From positions 213,921,575 through 213,985,574 of the forward strand of contig JBAIZL010000001.1 of assembly GCA_036971475.1 (NCBI GenBank): a stretch of DNA of 64,000 nucleotides, in the 5' to 3' direction. Positions 49,401-62,135 of this stretch are shown one piece after another. A program made the position numbers and the translations under genes. This stretch comes from Prosapia bicincta. Taxonomy: Eukaryota; Arthropoda; Insecta; Hemiptera; Cercopidae. Under the pieces are notes generated by a model. It was given only the letters and a program-made list of their open reading frames with translations, searched no databases and was not told the DNA's origin. Position 1 is the first letter of the stretch, and each line of letters opens with the position of its first letter.

Positions 49401-51163
49401 AACCTAAGGGACAATTAGGCTTACCTACACTACAAGAAGTAAGGCGAGTTAAACTCTCTTGTGCTTATATAACGGTGTGTAGTGGGTACAAAAAGTAACA
49501 AAATAACAAACCTAAGGGACAATTAGGCTTACCTACACTACAAGAAGTAAGGCGAGTTAAACTCTCTTGTGCTTATATAACGGTGTGTAGTGGGTACAAA
49601 AAGTAACAAAATAACAAACCTAAGGGACAATTAGGCTTACCTACACTACAAGAAGTAAGGCGAGTTAAACTCTCTTGTGCTTATATAACGGTGTGTAGTG
49701 GGTACAAAAAGTAACAAAATAACAAACCTAAGGGACAATTAGGCTTACCTACACTACAAGAAGTAAGGCGAGTTAAACTCTCTTGTGCTTATATAACGGT
49801 GTGTAGTGGTAACAAAAAGTAACAAAATAAACCTAAGGGACCATTAGGCTTACCTACACTGCAAGAAGTAAGTCGAATTAAACTCTCTTGTGCTTATATA
49901 ACGGTGTGTAGTGGGTACAAAAAGTAACATAATAAACCTAAGGGACCATTAGGCTTACCTACACTGCAAGAAGTAAGGCGAGTTAAACTCTCTTGTGCTT
50001 ACATAACGGTGTGTAGTGGGTACAAAAAGTAACATAATAAACCTAAGGGACCATTAGGCTTACCTACACTGCAAGAAGTAAGGCGAGTTAAACTCTCTTG
50101 TGCTTACATAACGGTGTGTAGTGGGTACAAAAAGTAACATAATAAACCTAAGGGACCATTAGGCTTACCTACACTGCAAGAAGTAAGTCGAATTAAACTC
50201 TCTTGTGCTTATATAACGGTGTGTAGTGGGTACAAAAAGTAACAAAATAACAAACCTAAGGGACAATTAGGCTTACCTACACTGCAAGAAGTAAGGCGAA
50301 TTAAACTCTCTTGTGGTTATATAACGGTGTGTAGCGGGTACAAAAAGTAACAAAATAACAAACCTAAGGGACAATTAGGCTTACCTACACTGCAAGAAGT
50401 AAGGCGAATTAAACTCTCTTGTGCTTATATAACGGTGTGTAGTGGGTACAAAAAGTAACAAAATAACAAACCTAAGGGACAATTAGGCTTACCTACACTG
50501 CAAGAAGTAAGGCGAATTAAACTCTCTTGTGCTTATATAACGGTGTGTAGCGGGTACAAAAAGTAACAAAATAACAAACCTAAGGGACAATTAGGCTTAC
50601 CTACACTGCAAGAAGTAAGGCGAATTAAACTCTCTTGTGCTTATATAACGGTGTGTAGTGGGTACAAAAAGTAACAAAATAACAAACCTAAGGGACAATT
50701 AGGCTTACCTACACTGCAAGAAGTAAGGCGAATTAAACTCTCTTGTGCTTATATAACGGTGTGTAGCGGGTACAAAAAGTAACAAAATAACAAACCTAAG
50801 GGACAATTAGGCTTACCTACACTGCAAGAAGTAAGGCGAATTAAACTCTCTTGTGCTTATATAACGATGTGTAGTGGGTACAAAAAGTAACAAAATAACA
50901 AACCTAAGGGACAATTAGGCTTACCTACACTGCAAGAAGTAAGGCGAATTAAACTCTCTTGTGCTTATATAACGGCGTGTAGTGCGTACAAAAAGTAACA
51001 AAATAACAAACCTAAGGGACAATTAGGCTTACCTACACTGCAAGAAGTAAGTCGAATTAAACTCTCTTGTGCTTATATAACGGTGTGTAGTGGGTACAAA
51101 AAGTAACATAATAAACCTAAGGGACCATTAGGCTTACCTACACTGCAAGAAGTAAGTCGAATT
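46420..51163. repeat. 108-bp tandem repeat, about 44 copies
   Basis: The landmark aaactctcttgtgcttatat recurs every 108 bp. The first unit is 105 bp because it lacks aca in aaaataaacc versus aaaataacaaacc. The same 3-bp-short form returns at the right side (about 49828-50150 and 51110), where it is linked to gggaccatt instead of gggacaatt. Other switches are aaggcgagtt/aaggcgaatt, actacaag/actgcaag and aacaaacc/aaccaacc. The unit contains a small inverted repeat, CCTAA-7 nt-TTAGG. The array decays at aagtcgaatt/gatcgagg (51163). Non-coding. Confidence 0.97.
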
Positions 51164-51392
51164 GATCGAGGTAAACCGATTTTAAAAGGAAATGAAAGCG
51201 GTTCTCTTTCACCAGTTAGTACAAATGACATATTTGTTGCTATCGATATAAGTGAACTATTTTGCTTTTTTTATTAAGGAAATTACAAGAATCGTATTAT
51301 TTTAATGCAAATGATGTCGCGTCCATGACGTGTCTACCAGCTCTAGCATATCTTTACTATACTGTTGCCATAAAGGTTCACTTCCGCATATA
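51164..51392. other. Short unique spacer between two large arrays
   Basis: About 230 bp of single-copy sequence separating the 108-bp and 177-bp arrays. Nothing recognised. Confidence 0.5.
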
Positions 51393-54300
51393 AAGCTGCA
51401 ACACTGAATAAGCCAAGAAATATTGCCGGATTGATGGGAATGTGTTGGCGCTAGTTCTGTGTACGGGCAGGTATGCTAGTTTCGATAGACCATGTAAACC
51501 CTAGAGAGCCTCCTTTGGGTGATAGAAGGGAAATAAAGTACCCCCTCGAACCAAACCGGCGGAAGTCCCAAGCTGCAACACTGAATAAGCCAAGAAATAT
51601 TGCCGGATTGATGGGAATGTGTTGGCGCTAGTTCTGTGTACGGGCAGGTATGCTAGTTTCGATAGACCATGTAAACCCTAGAGAGCCTCCTTTGGGTGAT
51701 AGAAGGGAAATAAAGTACCCCCTCGAACCAAACCGGCGGAAGTCCCAAAGCTGCAACACTGAATAAGCCAAGAAATATTGCCGGATTGATGGGAATGTGT
51801 TGGCGCTAGTTCTGTGTACGGGCAGGTATGCTAGTTTCGATAGACCATGTAAACCCTAGAGAGCCTCCTTTGGGTGATAGAAGGGAAATAAAGTACCCCC
51901 TCGAACCAAACCGGCGGAAGTCCCAAGCTGCAACACTGAATAAGCCAAGAAATATTGCCGGATTGATGGGAATGTGTTGGCGCTAGTTCTGTGTACGGGC
52001 AGGTATGCTAGTTTCGATAGACCATGTAAACCCTAGAGAGCCTCCTTTGGGTGATAGAAGGGAAATAAAGTACCCCCTCGAACCAAACCGGCGGAAGTCC
52101 CAAAGCTGCAACACTGAATAAGCCAAGAAATATTGCCGGATTGATGGGAATGTGTTGGCGCTAGATCTGTGTACGGGCAGGTATGCTAGTTTCGATAGAC
52201 CATGTAAACCCTAGAGAGCCTCCTTTGGGTGATAGAAGGGAAATAAAGTACCCCCTCGAACCAAACCGGCGGAAGTCCCAAGCTGCAACACTGAATAAGC
52301 CAAGAAATATTGCCGGATTGATGGGAATGTGTTGGCGCTAGATCTGTGTACGGGCAGGTATGCTAGTTTCGATAGACCATGTAAACCCTAGAGAGCCTCC
52401 TTTGGGTGATAGAAGGGAAATAAAGTACCCCCTCGAACCAAACCGGCGGAAGTCCCAAAGCTGCAACACTGAATAAGCCAAGAAATATTGCCGGATTGAT
52501 GGGAATGTGTTGGCGCTAGTTCTGTGTACGGGCAGGTATGCTAGTTTCGATAGACCATGTAAACCCTAGAGAGCCTCCTTTGGGTGATAGAAGGGAAATA
52601 AAGTACCCCCTCGAACCAAACCGGCGGAAGTCCCAAAGCTGCAACACTGAATAAGCCAAGAAATATTGCCGGATTGATGGGAATGTGTTGGCGCTAGTTC
52701 TGTGTACGGGCAGGTATGCTAGTTTCGATAGACCATGTAAACCCTAGAGAGCCTCCTTTGGGTGATAGAAGGGAAATAAAGTACCCCCTCGAACCAAACC
52801 GGCTGAAGTCCCAAAGCTGCAACACTGAATAAGCCAAGAAATATTGCCGGATTGATGGGAATGTGTTGGCGCTAGTTCTGTGTACGGGCAGGTATGCTAG
52901 TTTCGATAGACCATGTAAACCCTAGAGAGCCTCCTTTGGGTGATAGAAGGGAAATAAAGTACCCCCTCGAACCAAACCGGCGGAAGTCCCAAGCTGCAAC
53001 ACTGAATAAGCCAAGAAATATTGCCGGATTGATGGGAATGTGTTGGCGCTAGTTCTGTGTACGGGCAGGTATGCTAGTTTCGATAGACCATGTAAACCCT
53101 AGAGAGCCTCCTTTGGGTGATAGAAGGGAAATAAAGTACCCCCTCGAACCAAACCGGCGGAAGTCCCAAAGCTGCAACACTGAATAAGCCAAGAAATATT
53201 GCCGGATTGATGGGAATGTGTTGGCGCTAGTTCTGTGTACGGGCAGGTATGCTAGTTTCGATAGACCATGTAAACCCTAGAGAGCCTCCTTTGGGTGATA
53301 GAAGGGAAATAAAGTACCCCCTCGAACCAAACCGGCGGAAGTCCCAAGCTGCAACACTGAATAAGCCAAGAAATATTGCCGGATTGATGGGAATGTGTTG
53401 GCGCTAGTTCTGTGTACGGGCAGGTATGCTAGTTTCGATAGACCATGTAAACCCTAGAGAGCCTCCTTTGGGTGATAGAAGGGAAATAAAGTACCCCCTC
53501 GAACCAAACCGGCGGAAGTCCCAAGCTGCAACACTGAATAAGCCAAGAAATATTGCCGGATTGATGGGAATGTGTTGGCGCTAGTTCTGTGTACGGGCAG
53601 GTATGCTAGTTTCGATAGACCATGTAAACCCTAGAGAGCCTCCTTTGGGTGATAGAAGGGAAATAAAGTACCCCCTAGAACCAAACCGGCGGAAGTCCCA
53701 AGCTGCAACACTGAATAAGCCAAGAAATATTGCCGGATTGATGGGAATGTGTTGGCGCTAGTTCTGTGTACGGGCAGGTATGCTAGTTTCGATAGACCAT
53801 GTAAACCCTAGAGAGCCTCCTTTGGGTGATAGAAGGGAAATAAAGTACCCCCTCGAACCAAACCGGCGGAAGTCCCAAGCTGCAACACTGAATAAGCCAA
53901 GAAATATTGCCGGATTGATGGGAATGTGTTGGCGCTAGTTCTGTGTACGGGCAGGTATGCTAGTTTCGATAGACCATGTAAACCCTAGAGAGCCTCCTTT
54001 GGGTGATAGAAGGGAAATAAAGTACCCCCTCGAACCAAACCGGCGGAAGTCCCAAGCTGCAACACTGAATAAGCCAAGAAATATTGCCGGATTGATGGGA
54101 ATGTGTTGGCGCTAGTTCTGTGTACGGGCAGGTATGCTAGTTTCGATAGACCATGTAAACCCTAGAGAGCCTCCTTTGGGTGATAGAAGGGAAATAAAGT
54201 ACCCCCTCGAACCAAACCGGCGGAAGTCCCAAGCTGCAACACTGAATAAGCCAAGAAATATTGCCGGATTGATGGGAATGTGTTGGCGCTAGTTCTGTGT

Positions 54301-57300
54301 ACGGGCAGGTATGCTAGTTTCGATAGACCATGTAAACCCTAGAGAGCCTCCTTTGGGTGATAGAAGGGAAATAAAGTACCCCCTCGAACCAAACCGGCGG
54401 AAGTCCCAAGCTGCAACACTGAATAAGCCAAGAAATATTGCCGGATTGATGGGAATGTGTTGGCGCTAGTTCTGTGTACGGGCAGGTATGCTAGTTTCGA
54501 TAGACCATGTAAACCCTAGAGAGCCTCCTTTGGGTGATAGAAGGGAAATAAAGTACCCCCTCGAACCAAACCGGCGGAAGTCCCAAGCTGCAACACTGAA
54601 TAAGCCAAGAAATATTGCCGGATTGATGGGAATGTGTTGGCGCTAGTTCTGTGTACGGGCAGGTATGCTAGTTTCGATAGACCATGTAAACCCTAGAGAG
54701 CCTCCTTTGGGTGATAGAAGGGAAATAAAGTACCCCCTCGAACCAAACCGGCGGAAGTCCCAAGCTGCAACACTGAATTAGCCAAGAAATATTGCCGGAT
54801 TGATGGGAATGTGTTGGCGCTAGTTCTGTGTACGGGCAGGTATGCTAGTTTCGATAGACCATGTAAACCCTAGAGAGCCTCCTTTGGGTGATAGAAGGGA
54901 AATAAAGTACCCCCTCGAACCAAACCGGCGGAAGTCCCAAAGCTGCAACACTGAATAAGCCAAGAAATATTGCCGGATTGATGGGAATGTGTTGGCGCTA
55001 GTTCTGTGTACGGGCAGGTATGCTAGTTTCGATAGACCATGTAAACCCTAGAGAGCCTCCTTTGGGTGATAGAAGGGAAATAAAGTACCCCCTCGAACCA
55101 AACCGGCGGAAGTCCCAAGCTGCAACACTGAATAAGCCAAGAAATATTGCCGGATTGATGGGAATGTGTTGGCGCTAGTTCTGTGTACGGGCAGGTATGC
55201 TAGTTTCGATAGACCATGTAAACCCTAGAGAGCCTCCTTTGGGTGATAGAAGGGAAATAAAGTACCCCCTCGAACCAAACCGGCGGAAGTCCCAAAGCTG
55301 CAACACTGAATAAGCCAAGAAATATTGCCGGATTGATGGGAATGTGTTGGCGCTAGTTCTGTGTACGGGCAGGTATGCTAGTTTCGATAGACCATGTAAA
55401 CCCTAGAGAGCCTCCTTTGGGTGATAGAAGGGAAATAAAGTACCCCCTCGAACCAAACCGGCGGAAGTCCCAAAGCTGCAACACTGAATAAGCCAAGAAA
55501 TATTGCCGGATTGATGGGAATGTGTTGGCGCTAGTTCTGTGTACGGGCAGGTATGCTAGTTTCGATAGACCATGTAAACCCTAGAGAGCCTCCTTTGGGT
55601 GATAGAAGGGAAATAAAGTACCCCCTCGAACCAAACCGGCGGAAGTCCCAAAGCTGCAACACTGAATAAGCCAAGAAATATTGCCGGATTGATGGGAATG
55701 TGTTGGCGCTAGTTCTGTGTACGGGCAGGTATGCTAGTTTCGATAGACCATGTAAACCCTAGAGAGCCTCCTTTGGGTGATAGAAGGGAAATAAAGTACC
55801 CCCTCGAACCAAACCGGCGGAAGTCCCAAAGCTGCAACACTGAATAAGCCAAGAAATATTGCCGGATTGATGGGAATGTGTTGGCGCTAGTTCTGTGTAC
55901 GGGCAGGTATGCTAGTTTCGATAGACCATGTAAACCCTAGAGAGCCTCCTTTGGGTGATAGAAGGGAAATAAAGTACCCCCTCGAACCAAACCGGCGGAA
56001 GTCCCAAAGCTGCAACACTGAATAAGCCAAGAAATATTGCCGGATTGATGGGAATGTGTTGGCGCTAGTTCTGTGTACGGGCAGGTATGCTAGTTTCGAT
56101 AGACCATGTAAACCCTAGAGAGCCTCCTTTGGGTGATAGAAGGGAAATAAAGTACCCCCTCGAACCAAACCGGCGGAAGTCCCAAAGCTGCAACACTGAA
56201 TAAGCCAAGAAATATTGCCGGATTGATGGGAATGTGTTGGCGCTAGTTCTGTGTACGGGCAGGTATGCTAGTTTCGATAGACCATGTAAACCCTAGAGAG
56301 CCTCCTTTGGGTGATAGAAGGGAAATAAAGTACCCCCTCGAACCAAACCGGCGGAAGTCCCAAGCTGCAACACTGAATAAGCCAAGAAATATTGCCGGAT
56401 TGATGGGAATGTGTTGGCGCTAGTTCTGTGTACGGGCAGGTATGCTAGTTTCGATAGACCATGTAAACCCTAGAGAGCCTCCTTTGGGTGATAGAAGGGA
56501 AATAAAGTACCCCCTCGAACCAAACCGGCGGAAGTCCCAAGCTGCAACACTGAATAAGCCAAGAAATATTGCCGGATTGATGGGAATGTGTTGGCGCTAG
56601 TTCTGTGTACGGGCAGGTATGCTAGTTTCGATAGACCATGTAAACCCTAGAGAGCCTCCTTTGGGTGATAGAAGGGAAATAAAGTACCCCCTCGAACCAA
56701 ACCGGCGGAAGTCCCAAGCTGCAACACTGAATAAGCCAAGAAATATTGCCGGATTGATGGGAATGTGTTGGCGCTAGTTCTGTGTACGGGCAGGTATGCT
56801 AGTTTCGATAGACCATGTAAACCCTAGAGAGCCTCCTTTGGGTGATAGAAGGGAAATAAAGTACCCCCTCGAACCAAACCGGCGGAAGTCCCAAGCTGCA
56901 ACACTGAATAAGCCAAGAAATATTGCCGGATTGATGGGAATGTGTTGGCGCTAGTTCTGTGTACGGGCAGGTATGCTAGTTTCGATAGACCATGTAAACC
57001 CTAGAGAGCCTCCTTTGGGTGATAGAAGGGAAATAAAGTACCCCCTCGAACCAAACCGGCGGAAGTCCCAAGCTGCAACACTGAATAAGCCAAGAAATAT
57101 TGCCGGATTGATGGGAATGTGTTGGCGCTAGTTCTGTGTACGGGCAGGTATGCTAGTTTCGATAGACCATGTAAACCCTAGAGAGCCTCCTTTGGGTGAT
57201 AGAAGGGAAATAAAGTACCCCCTCGAACCAAACCGGCGGAAGTCCCAAAGCTGCAACACTGAATAAGCCAAGAAATATTGCCGGATTGATGGGAATGTGT

Positions 57301-60300
57301 TGGCGCTAGTTCTGTGTACGGGCAGGTATGCTAGTTTCGATAGACCATGTAAACCCTAGAGAGCCTCCTTTGGGTGATAGAAGGGAAATAAAGTACCCCC
57401 TCGAACCAAACCGGCGGAAGTCCCAAGCTGCAACACTGAATAAGCCAAGAAATATTGCCGGATTGATGGGAATGTGTTGGCGCTAGTTCTGTGTACGGGC
57501 AGGTATGCTAGTTTCGATAGACCATGTAAACCCTAGAGAGCCTCCTTTGGGTGATAGAAGGGAAATAAAGTACCCCCTCGAACCAAACCGGCGGAAGTCC
57601 CAAGCTGCAACACTGAATAAGCCAAGAAATATTGCCGGATTGATGGGAATGTGTTGGCGCTAGTTCTGTGTACGGGCAGGTATGCTAGTTTCGATAGACC
57701 ATGTAAACCCTAGAGAGCCTCCTTTGGGTGATAGAAGGGAAATAAAGTACCCCCTCGAACCAAACCGGCGGAAGTCCCAAAGCTGCAACACTGAATAAGC
57801 CAAGAAATATTGCCGGATTGATGGGAATGTGTTGGCGCTAGTTCTGTGTACGGGCAGGTATGCTAGTTTCGATAGACCATGTAAACCCTAGAGAGCCTCC
57901 TTTGGGTGATAGAAGGGAAATAAAGTACCCCCTCGAACCAAACCGGCGGAAGTCCCAAAGCTGCAACACTGAATAAGCCAAGAAATATTGCCGGATTGAT
58001 GGGAATGTGTTGGCGCTAGTTCTGTGTACGGGCAGGTATGCTAGTTTCGATAGACCATGTAAACCCTAGAGAGCCTCCTTTGGGTGATAGAAGGGAAATA
58101 AAGTACCCCCTCGAACCAAACCGGCGGAAGTCCCAAAGCTGCAACACTGAATAAGCCAAGAAATATTGCCGGATTGATGGGAATGTGTTGGCGCTAGTTC
58201 TGTGTACGGGCAGGTATGCTAGTTTCGATAGACCATGTAAACCCTAGAGAGCCTCCTTTGGGTGATAGAAGGGAAATAAAGTACCCCCTCGAACCAAACC
58301 GGCGGAAGTCCCAAAGCTGCAACACTGAATAAGCCAAGAAATATTGCCGGATTGATGGGAATGTGTTGGCGCTAGTTCTGTGTACGGGCAGGTATGCTAG
58401 TTTCGATAGACCATGTAAACCCTAGAGAGCCTCCTTTGGGTGATAGAAGGGAAATAAAGTACCCCCTCGAACCAAACCGGCGGAAGTCCCAAAGCTGCAA
58501 CACTGAATAAGCCAAGAAATATTGCCGGATTGATGGGAATGTGTTGGCGCTAGTTCTGTGTACGGGCAGGTATGCTAGTTTCGATAGACCATGTAAACCC
58601 TAGAGAGCCTCCTTTGGGTGATAGAAGGGAAATAAAGTACCCCCTCGAACCAAACCGGCGGAAGTCCCAAAGCTGCAACACTGAATAAGCCAAGAAATAT
58701 TGCCGGATTGATGGGAATGTGTTGGCGCTAGTTCTGTGTACGGGCAGGTATGCTAGTTTCGATAGACCATGTAAACCCTAGAGAGCCTCCTTTGGGTGAT
58801 AGAAGGGAAATAAAGTACCCCCTCGAACCAAACCGGCGGAAGTCCCAAGCTGCAACACTGAATAAGCCAAGAAATATTGCCGGATTGATGGGAATGTGTT
58901 GGCGCTAGTTCTGTGTACGGGCAGGTATGCTAGTTTCGATAGACCATGTAAACCCTAGAGAGCCTCCTTTGGGTGATAGAAGGGAAATAAAGTACCCCCT
59001 CGAACCAAACCGGCGGAAGTCCCAAAGCTGCAACACTGAATAAGCCAAGAAATATTGCCGGATTGATGGGAATGTGTTGGCGCTAGTTCTGTGTACGGGC
59101 AGGTATGCTAGTTTCGATAGACCATGTAAACCCTAGAGAGCCTCCTTTGGGTGATAGAAGGGAAATAAAGTACCCCCTCGAACCAAACCGGCGGAAGTCT
59201 CAAGCTGCAACACTGAATAAGCCAAGAAATATTGCCGGATTGATGGGAATGTGTTGGCGCTAGTTCTGTGTACGGGCAGGTATGCTAGTTTCGATAGACC
59301 ATGTAAACCCTAGAGAGCCTCCTTTGGGTGATAGAAGGGAAATAAAGTACCCCCTCGAACCAAACCGGCGGAAGTCCCAAGCTGCAACACTGAATAAGCC
59401 AAGAAATATTGCCGGATTGATGGGAATGTGTTGGCGCTAGTTCTGTGTACGGGCAGGTATGCTAGTTTCGATAGACCATGTAAACCCTAGAGAGCCTCCT
59501 TTGGGTGATAGAAGGGAAATAAAGTACCCCCTCGAACCAAACCGGCGGAAGTCCCAAGCTGCAACACTGAATAAGCCAAGAAATATTGCCGGATTGATGG
59601 GAATGTGTTGGCGCTAGTTCTGTGTACGGGCAGGTATGCTAGTTTCGATAGACCATGTAAACCCTAGAGAGCCTCCTTTGGGTGATAGAAGGGAAATAAA
59701 GTACCCCCTCGAACCAAACCGGCGGAAGTCCCAAGCTGCAACACTGAATAAGCCAAGAAATATTGCCGGATTGATGGGAAAGTGTTGGCGCTAGTTCTGT
59801 GTACGGGCAGGTATGCTAGTTTCGATAGACCATGTAAACCCTAGAGAGCCTCCTTTGGGTGATAGAAGGGAAATAAAGCACCCCCTCGAACCAAACCGGC
59901 GGAAGTCCCAAAGCTGCAACACTGAATAAGCCAAGAAATATTGCCGGATTGATGGGAATGTGTTGGCGCTAGTTCTGTGTACGGGCAGGTATGCTAGTTT
60001 CGATAGACCATGTAAACCCTAGAGAGCCTCCTTTGGGTGATAGAAGGGAAATAAAGTACCCCCTCGAACCAAACCGGCGGAAGTCCCAAAGCTGCAACAC
60101 TGAATAAGCCAAGAAATATTGCCGGATTGATGGGAATGTGTTGGCGCTAGTTCTGTGTACGGGCAGGTATGCTAGTTTCGATAGACCATGTAAACCCTAG
60201 AGAGCCTCCTTTGGGTGATAGAAGGGAAATAAAGTACCCCCTCGAACCAAACCGGCGGAAGTCCCAAAGCTGCAACACTGAATAAGCCAAGAAATATTGC

Positions 60301-61861
60301 CGGATTGATGGGAATGTGTTGGCGCTAGTTCTGTGTACGGGCAGGTATGCTAGTTTCGATAGACCATGTAAACCCTAGAGAGCCTCCTTTGGGTGATAGA
60401 AGGGAAATAAAGTACCCCCTCGAACCAAACCGGCGGAAGTCCCAAGCTGCAACACTGAATAAGCCAAGAAATATTGCCGGATTGATGGGAATGTGTTGGC
60501 GCTAGTTCTGTGTACGGGCAGGTATGCTAGTTTCGATAGACCATGTAAACCCTAGAGAGCCTCCTTTGGGTGATAGAAGGGAAATAAAGTACCCCCTCGA
60601 ACCAAACCGGCTGAAGTCCCAAAGCTGCAACACTGAATAAGCCAAGAAATATTGCCGGATTGATGGGAATGTGTTGGCGCTAGTTCTGTGTACGGGCAGG
60701 TATGCTAGTTTCGATAGACCATGTAAACCCTAGAGAGCCTCCTTTGGGTGATAGAAGGGAAATAAAGTACCCCCTCGAACCAAACCGGCGGAAGTCCCAA
60801 AGCTGCAACACTGAATAAGCCAAGAAATATTGCCGGATTGATGGGAATGTGTTGGCGCTAGTTCTGTGTACGGGCAGGTATGCTAGTTTCGATAGACCAT
60901 GTAAACCCTAGAGAGCCTCCTTTGGGTGATAGAAGGGAAATAAAGTACCCCCTCGAACCAAACCGGCGGAAGTCCCAAGCTGCAACACTGAATAAGCCAA
61001 GAAATATTGCCGGATTGATGGGAATGTGTTGGCGCTAGTTCTGTGTACGGGCAGGTATGCTAGTTTCGATAGACCATGTAAACCCTAGAGAGCCTCCTTT
61101 GGGTGATAGAAGGGAAATAAAGTACCCCCTCGAACCAAACCGGCGGAAGTCCCAAAGCTGCAACACTGAATAAGCCAAGAAATATTGCCGGATTGATGGG
61201 AATGTGTTGGCGCTAGTTCTGTGTACGGGCAGGTATGCTAGTTTCGATAGACCATGTAAACCCTAGAGAGCCTCCTTTGGGTGATAGAAGGGAAATAAAG
61301 TACCCCCTCGAACCAAACCGGCTGAAGTCCCAAAGCTGCAACACTGAATAAGCCAAGAAATATTGCCGGATTGATGGGAATGTGTTGGCGCTAGTTCTGT
61401 GTACGGGCAGGTATGCTAGTTTCGATAGACCATGTAAACCCTAGAGAGCCTCCTTTGGGTGATAGAAGGGAAATAAAGTACCCCCTCGAACCAAACCGGC
61501 GGAAGTCCCAAGCTGCAACACTGAATAAGCCAAGAAATATTGCCGGATTGATGGGAATGTGTTGGCGCTAGTTCTGTGTACGGGCAGGTATGCTAGTTTC
61601 GATAGACCATGTAAACCCTAGAGAGCCTCCTTTGGGTGATAGAAGGGAAATAAAGTACCCCCTCGAACCAAACCGGCTGAAGTCCCAAAGCTGCAACACT
61701 GAATAAGCCAAGAAATATTGCCGGATTGATGGGAATGTGTTGGCGCTAGTTCTGTGTACGGGCAGGTATGCTAGTTTCGATAGACCATGTAAACCCTAGA
61801 GAGCCTCCTTTGGGTGATAGAAGGGAAATAAAGTACCCCCTCGAACCAAACCGGCGGAAGT
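51393..61861. repeat. 177/178-bp tandem repeat, about 59 nearly identical copies
   Basis: The landmark gctgcaacactgaataagcc starts at 51395, 51572, 51750 and onward with spacing 177 or 178; the only common indel is one A in gtcccaagctg versus gtcccaaagctg. Over about 10.5 kb I see only a handful of substitutions: agttctgtg to agatctgtg in two adjacent units near 52165 and 52342, cggcggaag to cggctgaag in four units, and single changes near 53671, 54779, 59780 and 59879. Both edges are abrupt with no decayed border units. The unit is more GC-rich (about half GC) than the flanks. No frame is conserved and no gene is supported. Confidence 0.98.
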
Positions 61862-61900
61862 AGAGAAGGCTACAGGGTAGACGGGTCGCTTGGGAGGGAA

Positions 61901-62135
61901 CCAATAGGAAAGCTGGATTTTCTACCCCCACCCCTTTCCAAGATGGCGGCGCCCATAAGCGCGGGAACAACATTTACACCAAGCCAATAGGAAAGCCGGA
62001 TTTGCTACCCCAACCCCTTTCCAAGATGGCGACGCCCATAAGCGCGGGAACAACATTTACACCAAGCCAATAGGAAAGCCGGATTTGTTACCCCAACCCC
62101 TATCCAAGATGGCGACGCCCATAAGTGTGGGAAGT
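61901..62135. repeat. 83-bp triplicate with CCAAT and YY1/Pho-like motifs
   Basis: Three tandem units start at 61901, 61984 and 62067 (period 83). Each begins CCAATAGGAAAG and contains CCAAGATGGCG; the ATG positions are 61943, 62026 and 62109. Copy 1 has AAGATGGCGGC, the textbook YY1 core, and copies 2 and 3 have AAGATGGCGAC. The third copy decays after cccataagtgtgggaa. A stop-free + frame follows the third ATG (MATPISVGSS..., about 65 codons to 62303), but I have no evidence that it is a gene. Confidence 0.9.

Noticed and set aside
46420..51163. Telomeric TTAGG repeat in the 108-bp array
   Set aside because: Only isolated TTAGG and CCTAA pentamers occur once per unit; there is no tandem TTAGG run.
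51393..61861. Pol III promoter in the 177-bp unit (minus-strand GGTTCGAGGGG with TGGCTTATTCA 30 bp upstream)
   Set aside because: Both boxes have three or more mismatches and no T-arm can form. This is weaker than the 143-bp case and likely chance.
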